From an uncultured archaeon (GTDB taxonomy: Archaea > Nanobdellota > Nanobdellia > Pacearchaeales > GW2011-AR1), in the NCBI GenBank assembly GCA_937982425.1, contig CALJLT010000009.1, forward strand, positions 1 to 64,000: a stretch of DNA of 64,000 nt, given 5' to 3'. A program made the position numbers and the translations under genes. The notes under the pieces were generated by a model. It did not search any database. It was not told the DNA's origin and saw only the letters and a list, made by a program, of their open reading frames with translations. Shown here piece by piece: positions 6,268 to 16,100 of this stretch (its first letter is position 1; every line of letters begins with the position of its first letter).

Positions 6268-8180
6268 TTGTTTATCTTAATGGGTTCCCATATAACTGTT
6301 ATAGGAGATTTATTTGGGCTTATATCATAATTTTTTCTTTCTCTTAGGGGAGTTCTAGATCCGGGACTATCATAAAAATTAGCCAAATATCTTGATCTAT
6401 CTGCCCAACTAATAAAAACCATATTATGACCTCCCGTGCTTGAACCCCTATTTTGATTATAAACTTGGACTAAATCTCCTGGTTTTAAGTTATATTGAGA
6501 TCTTGGGCAATCATAACATTTACCTGTTGAATCTATTTTACATCCGCAAGAAGAACAAGAAGGTTGTGATCTTTCCTTGCTTCCTTGAACAGAGTAAACA
6601 CATCTAGGATTTAATTTTAATTCATCGTAAATGGAACGAACAGAAGTATAACAAGTATCTCCACAAACAACCCCTATTTTTTTCTCGGCAAGATCTAAAA
6701 TTGAAGGAAATTTGACCTGAGACTCAGAAGATTTCCTATACAAAGCCCCCCCAAATAAATAATCTGTTTTTTGAATTCCAGATTTATCTTTAAAATTGGA
6801 TAAAATCTCAGTTTCAACTTTTTTATAGTTCCCAGAAACTTTGAAAGGGAAATTTCCAAAATTAAAAATTACTTGTTCATTGGAATTGGATTTTCTTTCA
6901 TAAAAATTTACGATGGATGAATCTTCTATATTTTCTATTTCTAATTTTGAAACAGAATTTTCATTTGATATCACTTCAATGAAATTTCCTTCTTTAGCTA
7001 GTATTAAAATACCTTTTTTTGCATTAATTTCTCCTTGCGTCTCTAAATAAGAATCTAAATCAAAATTTCCAGAAGAATAATCCCTTTGTATAGAATTAAT
7101 AAAATCTATATAAGGGCCATTGCTTTCTTTTCTTTCTTCTTTTAAAGAGGCTAATTCTTTTTTCAAAAAATCTTCTAAATCAAAATTAAGATTAGAATCA
7201 TAGTTTTGTCTTAGTTTTTTCCTAAAATAACTAGAATATCCTAAAAAGTCTCCGCTTTCAACTATGCAACTCTGAGAAAAACCAAAACAATCCTGTTTAT
7301 TTTTAAAAAGACGAGTTTCTTTTTCTACAAAATACGTCAATATTTTTTTAGCACTTCTTCCTTCAGAAACAGTAAAGAGAGTATATTTGGATTTATTTCC
7401 TAAAACAACTCCGTTTTTATCTAATTTTAAAAATCCATCTATTTCTGCATATTCCTCTTCAGAAATAATTCTAACAAATTTATCTGCATACAATCCATTT
7501 TTAATAATGATTTCTTCTCCTCTTCTTTCTATTTTAAAATCCCCTTTATAATCCTCTCCCAAGATATTTGCTCTTCCTGAAGACATGCTAAAATTTAATT
7601 TTGAATTTTCACCTATAATCACCTCTCCTAAATAAAAAAAGGGAATCCCTTCTTCTGATCCAAAATGATCCACAAATGAATTTGAAATATTAGTTCCATC
7701 TTCAAGCATAATTTTTCCAGAAGGAAAAATTTTAGCCCCCTTAAAAAGAGGATTTTCCAAAGGAAAATTTGTTGAGTCCTCTCCCTTTGTGGTTATCATC
7801 CTTCTTAGATTATCTCCAGATTCAATATAATATTGGACAATTTCTCCTCCTAAATCTTCGATTTCAAATGAGTTAAACCAAGTTTTTTTTATATTGGGAT
7901 TTTCATTTAAAACGGAAAGTTCTTCTCTAGCTAAAAGATCTAATTTAATTAAAATTGAATCTGGGACTTTATCAAGATCCTCTTCTTTAGATAATAACTC
8001 TTCTAAAAGTTTTAAATCAAATTGTATTAAATCATTAGATTTTATATTTGAAAGATTTAATTCTCCTACTAAGAAAGTTTTTTCGAAGTCCGCCCAAGGA
8101 ATTTCTTCTTCAGCAAAGATTAAGGAGAAATTTAAAATAAATAAAATTCCTAAAAAGACTATAAAAAAATTACGTTTCAT
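6264..8180 (-). CDS. Secreted beta-rich protein with C-terminal NlpC/P60-like domain (module 1, B)
   Basis: This 638-residue protein starts with a clear signal peptide (MKRNFFIVFLGILFILNFSL, then IFA). Residues about 90-480 are rich in Gly- and Asn-spaced strands, resembling a beta-solenoid or shell. The last 130 residues look like an NlpC/P60 or CHAP cysteine peptidase: Cys510 (GDTCYTSVRSIYDEL), the typical LKPGDLVQVYN segment, and His585 in GGHNMVFISW. Between them is a Cys cluster CSSCGCKIDSTGKCYDC that could bind zinc or form disulfides. The start overlaps the upstream pilin-like gene by 11 nt. Its N-terminal region is paralogous to the gene at 55116. Such domains usually cut peptidoglycan peptides, which archaea do not make. 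Domain assignment is by motif only. Confidence 0.75.
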   Translation of the reverse strand: MKRNFFIVFLGILFILNFSLIFAEEEIPWADFEKTFLVGELNLSNIKSNDLIQFDLKLLEELLSKEEDLDKVPDSILIKLDLLAREELSVLNENPNIKKTWFNSFEIEDLGGEIVQYYIESGDNLRRMITTKGEDSTNFPLENPLFKGAKIFPSGKIMLEDGTNISNSFVDHFGSEEGIPFFYLGEVIIGENSKLNFSMSSGRANILGEDYKGDFKIERRGEEIIIKNGLYADKFVRIISEEEYAEIDGFLKLDKNGVVLGNKSKYTLFTVSEGRSAKKILTYFVEKETRLFKNKQDCFGFSQSCIVESGDFLGYSSYFRKKLRQNYDSNLNFDLEDFLKKELASLKEERKESNGPYIDFINSIQRDYSSGNFDLDSYLETQGEINAKKGILILAKEGNFIEVISNENSVSKLEIENIEDSSIVNFYERKSNSNEQVIFNFGNFPFKVSGNYKKVETEILSNFKDKSGIQKTDYLFGGALYRKSSESQVKFPSILDLAEKKIGVVCGDTCYTSVRSIYDELKLNPRCVYSVQGSKERSQPSCSSCGCKIDSTGKCYDCPRSQYNLKPGDLVQVYNQNRGSSTGGHNMVFISWADRSRYLANFYDSPGSRTPLRERKNYDISPNKSPITVIWEPIKINN

Positions 8181-8919
8181 TTTTCTCCCAAAAATATTTA
8201 TTTGCAAAGGAATAAATAATTTGTTCTTTACTATCATAATTAAAAATTAAAAGATAAACTACATCTTCTTCAAAATAAAAAGTGTCAAAATAAAAATTAT
8301 TTTTTTCTGATAAATCTGCCAAAAATCCCAATGGAACAAAAGAAGGATTTTTTTCTTGTTCAAATAAAAAGTCCTTAATTAAGAGATAATTTCCATAAAA
8401 AGGGGAATTAAATTCAAACTTAAAATTTGTTATTTTAGTTGAAGCTTTTTCATTCTTTAAAGTTAAAGGATAGTTAATGTCTAATATAATTTTATTTTTA
8501 AATAAATTTGATTTAACAGAAATTTCTTCAAAAGAGATTGTGTAATCTGAATTAGTGATATTTTCCACACAATAGATTAGATTATTTTCTAAATAATTCG
8601 AAATGCTTCTTTCTAAAATAGTTTTATTTGGAGAAAAATCTTCCTTAATATACCAATAATAGGGTATCTTTCTTCCAAGAAAATCTCTACTTAAATTAGG
8701 AGGAGAATAATACCCTCCTCTTAGCCCTATCTCTTCTAATCCCTCAAAAAGAACTTTTTCAACACAAAAAGAAATTTGATTGGTTAAGGAATTTATTTTT
8801 GGAGAAAAAATATTTTTTATGTTTAATTCTGCTCTAAAAGAAAATAATAAAATAAAAATTCCAATTAATAATATTGAAATTATTATAAAAATGCTTATTT
8901 GAGCTTTTTTATTCAACAT
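8170..8919 (-). CDS. Class III signal (pilin-like) membrane protein (module 1, A)
   Basis: This 249-residue protein begins with a prepilin-like leader (LNKKAQISIFIIISILLIG): a short basic stretch, a KKA-Q cleavage-like site and one hydrophobic helix. The remainder is extracytoplasmic. Shared with the proteins at 17135 and 56879 are a GG-Y segment after the first Cys (GLRGGYYSPP), DFLGRKIPYYWY, a Cys around residue 120, and the EQEKNPSFVPLGFL segment near residue 190. It overlaps the secreted hydrolase-like gene downstream, so the two are translationally coupled. A TTTAAATA element lies about 27 nt upstream. It is probably a pilin-like anchor or assembly partner of the secreted protein. Confidence 0.78.
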   Translation of the reverse strand: MLNKKAQISIFIIISILLIGIFILLFSFRAELNIKNIFSPKINSLTNQISFCVEKVLFEGLEEIGLRGGYYSPPNLSRDFLGRKIPYYWYIKEDFSPNKTILERSISNYLENNLIYCVENITNSDYTISFEEISVKSNLFKNKIILDINYPLTLKNEKASTKITNFKFEFNSPFYGNYLLIKDFLFEQEKNPSFVPLGFLADLSEKNNFYFDTFYFEEDVVYLLIFNYDSKEQIIYSFANKYFWEKNET

Positions 8920-8992
8920 TAACTAAAAAAACGAGATAAATATTTAAACTTACCTTAAAGAAGTTTACCGAAAGCTTTATAAAAGAATTTCA

Positions 8993-9000
8993 TTTATAAA
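8993..9000 (+). promoter_or_regulatory. TATA box of TFB
   Basis: TTTATAAA is centred about 27 nt before the TFB ATG at 9024. A second copy (CTTTATAAAA) lies 15-18 nt further upstream and could give an alternative start site. Confidence 0.55.
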
Positions 9001-9023
9001 CTTTACTACAAGGTTATTCTAAA

Positions 9024-9971
9024 ATGTCGAACATAAAAAAATGCCCAGAATGTGGAAGCATTCATTTAAATTATGATTCTCATCTTGGAGAAGTTATATG
9101 TAATGATTGCGGACTAGTTGTCGAAGATAAAATGGTTGACACTGGAATTGATTTATCTGGAAAATTCGATAAAGGTGAAAAACAAGGAAGAGGAGGGGCT
9201 CCAATTTCTATGCAAAAATTTGATAAAGGTTTAACTACTAATGTTGGAGAAATTTCAGATATTTATAGGCTTGAACCAAAACAAACAAGAAAATTTTTAA
9301 GATTAAAAAAATGGCAAGAAAGAGTTTCAACTTCCATAGAAAGAAATTTAAGACTTGCTATGGCTGAATTAAGAGTTATTGCTTCTTATCTAGATTTATC
9401 TAATGTTGTAAGAGATGAAGCTGCAAGAATCTACAATTACGTTTTACAAAGAGGTTTGGTTAGAGGTAGATCTATGGAATCTGTAATTGCTGCTTGTTTA
9501 TATGCGGCTTGTCGTTCTTATAATATTCCAAGAACTCTTGATGAAATGGCAACAGCATCAGATGTTGAAAGAAAAGAAATAGGAAGAACCTATCGTTTTA
9601 TAATTAGAAAATTGGGTATAAAAGTAAAACAATCCTCTCCCAAAGATTACATTTCTAGATTCTCTTCTGTATTAAAATTATCTCCTGCAACGCAAAATGA
9701 TGCTTTAGAAATTTTAGATAAGGCAAAAGATGTTGAATTAACTTCAGGAAGAGGTCCAGCTGGAATTGCTGCTGCTGCACTTTATGTTGCAGCTTTGATG
9801 AACGATGAAAAAAAGACTCAAAGAGAAGTTGCAGATATTGCAGGAATTACAGAAGTAACTATAAGAAACAGATACAAAGAATTAATTGAAAAATTAAGTT
9901 TAGAAGATAAAATAAAACAAAAAGAAGTAGAATCTAAAGAGAAAAAAGCTCTGAAAAAAAGTAATTCTTAA
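9024..9971 (+). CDS. tfb: Transcription initiation factor TFB (TFIIB)
   Basis: This 315-residue archaeal TFIIB bridges TBP-bound promoters and RNA polymerase. The N-terminal zinc ribbon has Cys7, Cys10, Cys26 and Cys29. The B-reader/linker follows with MVDTGIDLSGKFDKGEKQGR. Two cyclin repeats span about residues 105-200 and 205-300 (AMAELRVIASYLDLSNVV; SGRGPAGIAAAALYVAALM), and the second has the BRE-recognition HTH (TQREVADIAGITEVTIRNRY). Length is normal. It matches the strong TATA-box promoter usage seen throughout the window. Confidence 0.97.
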   Translation: MSNIKKCPECGSIHLNYDSHLGEVICNDCGLVVEDKMVDTGIDLSGKFDKGEKQGRGGAPISMQKFDKGLTTNVGEISDIYRLEPKQTRKFLRLKKWQERVSTSIERNLRLAMAELRVIASYLDLSNVVRDEAARIYNYVLQRGLVRGRSMESVIAACLYAACRSYNIPRTLDEMATASDVERKEIGRTYRFIIRKLGIKVKQSSPKDYISRFSSVLKLSPATQNDALEILDKAKDVELTSGRGPAGIAAAALYVAALMNDEKKTQREVADIAGITEVTIRNRYKELIEKLSLEDKIKQKEVESKEKKALKKSNS

Positions 9972-9989
9972 AACTAGTATAAATAAAAA

Positions 9990-10072
9990 TGCGGGAGACA
10001 GGATTCGAACCTGCGCAGGAATTCACCACTGGAGCCTAAATCCAGCCCGTTTGACCACTCCGGCACCCCCGC
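9990..10072 (-). tRNA. tRNA-Leu (TAG)
   Basis: This is an 83-nt type II tRNA with a long variable arm. On the minus strand GCGGGGG pairs with CTCCCGC (one G-T pair) with discriminator A. The anticodon loop TTTAGGC gives TAG, reading CUA/CUN leucine codons. The T-arm contains GGTTCGAATCC. It is convergent with TFB. Confidence 0.95.
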
Positions 10073-10130
10073 ATAAAAATAATCTAATAAGGGAGTATAA
10101 AAACTCTTCGGAGAATTATATTTGATTATT

Positions 10131-13100
10131 TTATCCGCAATGGATAAATCCAAAATAATCTGAATCGGATTTTACTTCAGAAATTTCAACTTCAGCTTGA
10201 GATACACTATCCTTTAAATTCCCCCCTATTAAACTAAGAGAATTACTCTTAATTTCAACTACTATATCGCAGTGAGATTTTCCAGACCTAACTGAATCGT
10301 AATTTGTCGGACAACCCTCTTCTCTACACTTACAAATTATATCTCCTTCTTGAATTTTATCAATCTCGGAAATCCTATAGGTCTTACAACCATAATTAGA
10401 AGGATTATCTCTTAAAGTTGAAAAATATCTTGCATGTGCAGAATCGAATGGAAAATTAAAATTTGATTCTTTTACAATACTTGAAATAAATGCTGCAGAC
10501 CAAGCAGTACCTCTACAATCCCAATTTGAAAGCAATGCATCGTCATAATATTTTTTTAAATAAGTTTTTCCTAACTCACTACATTCATCTAATTTTCCAT
10601 ACTCCCATTTTGAATATTCTCTAAGAGCAATTGTAGCAATTTTATTGCTCCCTCCTCTGGAAGATTTTTTTACAAACTCTTGTGCAAAATTCATTACTTT
10701 TTCAACGTAATCTGTATCTGATCCAGAGCCACATCCCCACCCATTATATCCTCTAAGAGCTGCACGCCACTCAGTATATCCTGCGTATTTAGGGTAAGTT
10801 TTTATGCATTCATCTACCAATTTTTTAAAACTTGAACTTCCTTTCAGATAAGTCGAAGATGCTTTCACACCAAATTTATACTCATTATATTTTTCAAGTA
10901 GAATCCTAGCTCCAACTTCTATACTTAATTCAGGATTGTTTAATAATTGATTTTTACAATCATTCTCATTTTTAACCAAACCATATTTTCCACACCATAC
11001 ATTTGGCATTACTTGTGTTATTCCATGAGCCCCTCTGTTTGAAACGGCATTAACATTACATCCAGATTCTTGATTGGATAATGCAACTAAAATTGAAAAA
11101 GGAACTCCTGTCTTTTCAGAAACTTTAAAAAAGAGATCTTTATAATTTATACAACGAGAATTCACCGAAGACCAATCATACTCTTCAAGAGAAATTTCTT
11201 CTTCAGGTAATATTTCTTCTTCCCCTTCTTCAGGAGGAATTGTAATTTCTGAATCTTCTATTTCAAACTGATCGTAATTAAATATCATTGCAGATCCAAG
11301 ATAAAAATTCTTTTCATTTCCTAATCTTAAAACTAAAGATTCTATTATCTTTGGCATTTCTATTTGCTTTTTTCCAGAAATCTTTTTTTCAATAGTTCCA
11401 CTTTTCTTCCAAGATTTTTCATCATAACTCCAAAGCCATTCTCCAGAATCAGGAGAAGTGTTTGGTCTTTCTCCTTCATATCTAATAATATTTCCATATC
11501 TAAAATAAATTTTTTTTATGTCCGGTAAATCTTCTATAACAAAAATTCCATCGTGACCCATGTTAACTCCATTATTAACTCCAACTAAATCTGGATATGT
11601 ATTTCCTGGCCTCAATGATCCTAATAGCCATTTCCCCTCTTTATCTTCAATAGTTCTATCTATTAACAAAGTTAATCCTTCTAAATAATTTTTTCCTTTT
11701 ATCTTATTTAAATAATCTTGGTTTCTTTTATTTAGATCTGGATTTATATATTGGCTCACATTTTTCCAGTTATTTTCTCCCCAAATTCTCCAAAACCATT
11801 CTCCTTGTGAAAATGAATACATAATGTTATTGGGTTTTAGAGTAGTCAATCCATCTTCGAAAACTAAAACGGAATAGCTATAAATAGGAAGAATTTTATC
11901 AATTTCTTCTTCAGGTAATTCTTCTTCCTTTTCTTGTTTGTCTGGATCTACAAGTATTGGCTCATCTAATAATTTAAAAGACTCTTTAGCCAGATCTCCG
12001 AATGCAATTCCCTTTAAAAGATACAAATATCCTCTCTGATTAGAATAATAAACTTTGCTCAAAATTCCATCAATTCTTTTTATTCTTTCCATTGGATGAA
12101 GGTTTCCCTCCATAATCTCCTTAACAAATTCTTCAAATTCAAATTTCTCCATATAGTTTCCTTCTTTTCTTAATTTTTCAATAAAATTTTCAGTCAAATT
12201 TTTTAAAGCAGTATCGGAAGTAATTTCAAACTCAGCAGCCTGTTTAATGCTTTCAGTATCCACCCAACATTTAATATTTGGATCTCCACAATAACCAACT
12301 TCCATCCACCTCCCAGAAAGAAGTGAATTTCCTGGAACTTGGGAAGAACAGATTCTAATTAAACCATTCTTATAAACCTCAGTATTTAGGACGTTATCAA
12401 TTCCTTCTTGTATATTTGGATTCAATAAATTATAAGCACTCATACTTCCAGAGATACATTCCTTTTCTGTCTTTATATCTTCTTTCGTTGATTGAGAAAG
12501 CAGATATTGGTCTTTCAAATAATTAGCTGCAAAACTTGATGTGACTTGTTTAAATCCACATTTTTCTAAATTATTTATTCGAACACAAAGTTGCTTAAAT
12601 CCGGAAGCAGCAGTAAAATCAATAGTTTCAGAAGCATATTTTCCTGCAGCGATATATCCAGATCCAACATTTCTTATTCCAAATTGAGTATCTTGATAAT
12701 ATGAACTCCCCTCACTTCCCTTTAAATAAACTTGGTAATATGCCCCTTGATCATTTCCAGCAAAGATATGATAATAAACCTTATACTGACTCATAGGAGG
12801 AACTGTTGCACTAGAATATTCTATCTCTTCAAATCTTGCATTAAACTGAGAAGGACTGTCAGGTTGAACTAAAGTACTAAGCGATCCAAATGAAGAAGGA
12901 TAAACTACCGAAACAAAATTTTTACAAACACTCGCTCCAATTTGATCTGTACTCCTGGCTTTAAATGCATTAAAAGAATTTACTCCATAAAAATTTACAA
13001 AGTAATTTATTGAATCTTCTGTATTTTTCCAAGCATTTTGCAATGTTAAATATTCTCCTCCTCCTCGAACATTTTGATTCAAAATAACTTTTGCTATTTT

Positions 13101-16100
13101 AGAAATTCCTATTTCTGTTAAAGGTTTTGCATCTCTCCATAAAAATTCACAAAGATAAATACTATAAATTTCATCACAAACCCCTACCATTTGACCGCTC
13201 TCCACACTTGTTTCAAGACAACTTTGGTAGGAGTCTAAAACACTAATTAAATTATCCAAACCTGCATGAACTCCTGAAAGGCAAATAGGAAAAATAATTC
13301 CTTCCTTATAATTTGGAAAACACAAAACTAAACTACCTATGATTCCAGAGCCAATTACATTTTGAACAGGATAGGCACCCCCGAAATCGCACCTAGTATT
13401 AGGGCACATCACGGGATCACAAACATTAAATAGAATTTGGCAATCTTTTGGAGACATAAAATCCGTACAAGATATAAGCGGATCATTACTTTTAGGAGAA
13501 CCTACATTTATATTTGAATTTAAAATTTTTACACTCCTTGCTCCAGATTTATAATTACTTTTAGCATCTTCTATTGCCTTTATTGCATTTGAAATTAATT
13601 CTTCCGAATCTTTTTTATCTAATCCAGGGAATTGATTATATGCTTGGCCAGTTCCAAGATTAATCATTTGACAAATATCATCTGAAATGCTTAACCCAAA
13701 TTCTTGTAATCCATTTTTTCCAACATTACAAACATAAAAACTATTAACAAAAGTAGAATCGCTGTAACTTGCTATCTCCCCAAAAACAGGAATTGTTTGT
13801 TTTATTGAAACATACCATCCCTTCTTTGTGTTGAAAGGAACTATTGCTGGAAGACCCTTATAAGGCTCAGTTTCATAATAAGTTACTCTTGGATCCAGAT
13901 AAACATTATTATAACTAGTTGAATCATATTCTTTAAAAGTTAATCTTTCTATTTCTTCTAATCCTCCCGATACTTGTACTTTATCCAAATTATAAACTAA
14001 AGGTTTACCTATTTCATCTCGAAGTAAAGTGTAAATATCCCCTCCAAGATTTCTATTTAATAAAACCACGAAGGACTCCGAAGATTTTTGATTAACTACA
14101 TAAGCAACAGGAGTATTTTCTGGAAACCCATTGAAATTTTTCCAATCTATGGAATAAAGAGTCAAACCCTTATAAGGAAGCTCTTTTAAATTTTCAGGAA
14201 TAACATAATTCACTTGAAGAGAATTTATTTTAATCTTTTCTAATTGAGAATTTAATTGTTTTTTATTTTTTCCATTTATTTGTAATTCTTTCAAAAGAGA
14301 ATACAAGCTTACATTATAACCTAAATTATCTGGATTTTTTTTAACTAAATTTGAATACAGCTCTATAGATCGTATTTTTTCTATATCAAAAATTCCATTT
14401 TCCCAAGCTTCAACATTGAGATACATTTTTACTTCAGAGAGATTTATACTTTCAGAAGAAACCTTTGGATTAATCATCGAAAAACCAAGATGGTCTAAAC
14501 TATCTTTAACTTGTAAAGAATAAACTTCCACAAATTTTTTGTTATTTATTATTTTGTCTCCTAAAGGATTTTTTATATACATTCCATCTTGATTTCTTAT
14601 TTCTCTTAATAAAATATTTTGATTATTTATTGCATCGGATATTTCTTTTACTTCTGCATCAATATCTTTTGAATTGTCTAAAAGACATTCTTCCACACTG
14701 GCATAATTCTTCTCATTTACCATCAAGCTACATTTCTTTATCCACCCTTCTTCTCCTCTAAGTACCTCTTGCCTTGCCAAGGTATCTCCTTTAATTCCCC
14801 CCAAAATATTTTTGGCTGCTAAAAAACCTCCTGTAGCAAAACAGGCATATTTCATATTTTCCACAACTTTTCCCAATCCGTCATTAATGTCTTTGATCTG
14901 GTTTATTAAACCCTCTGTTTTGTCTGCAACCTTTTTAGCTTTTTCTGGAGAAAGTTGAATTGCTCTTTTTTCTATCCCAACTTTAAATGAAAAATTCGTC
15001 GTACTTTGAGTTCTTCCAACCATAGGATTTACCGATATTCTAGCATATCTTTCTAAATAAACTTCTTTTAGAGTAAAGAAATAACCTGAATCTTTTAAAT
15101 CTGAATTCAAAGCATTTCCATAACTAAATTGTTCCGGTTCATTTATTTTTAATCTATAATTTTTTAATTTTCCTTCAATAAGGATGCTTACTTCTGCATA
15201 ATCCTCTCCAACTTCTTTTAAATTTAAACTATTATTAGAAGATTCTCCTAAATAAGAGGATTCAGATTTTCCTAATTTTAGCTCTCCTTGTTCATTAGTA
15301 TTTGTATTCACCCAATAAATTCTAGCCCCATAATCTTCAATAGGGGGGTTTCTAACATCATGAAGTTTTATTTCATTATAAAAATCCTCTATTAAAACTG
15401 TTTTAGAAGAAACTTCTGTTCCAGAATAAAAAATTTCATCGCAAACCAAACTATCTAAATTTGAATAGGGATATCTTTGTTTAAATTCATTACAAAAAAC
15501 TTCTAAATCTTTTTTTTGATGAAGAGAATCTGCTAATAAAATTTTTTCATACAATGCTCTTTCTCCAAGAGTGGAGTTCGCTCCTTCGGGATAAACATCT
15601 GAATTAAATCCAACTACAACTGAATTAAACTCTTCTATTGCAGAATTATAATAAGAAAGACTCTCCTTGGATAAAGGAAAATTTTCTCCACTTGCAAATC
15701 CGGCTATTTCAAAATTTTTCCCTTCAAAATTATAAGATTTTCCAAATTCCAATGTTTGTTTTAAATCCCCTGGAACAAACCATCTTGATAGTTGCATCGC
15801 TCTACAATTAACTGTTCCAAAAAAATTCCTTGCTTCTTCATCCATGCAAACTATATTTTCTATTTGAGATTCAGTTAAATAATCTGGAAGAACGCCATTT
15901 GGTTGATGAGAACTAGGAATACGCACTAAAATAGCTTTAATATCTCCCCTATTTGTGGATCCAACTTTCAAATCTATAAATCCCAAATAAATTCCAGCTA
16001 AACCTTCTTCAGTTTGATACTCATATAACTTCTGCCCCATTCCTGCAATAAAAGTATTTCGGGAATTTCCATCAGATATGTTTATTGCAACACGAGGATT

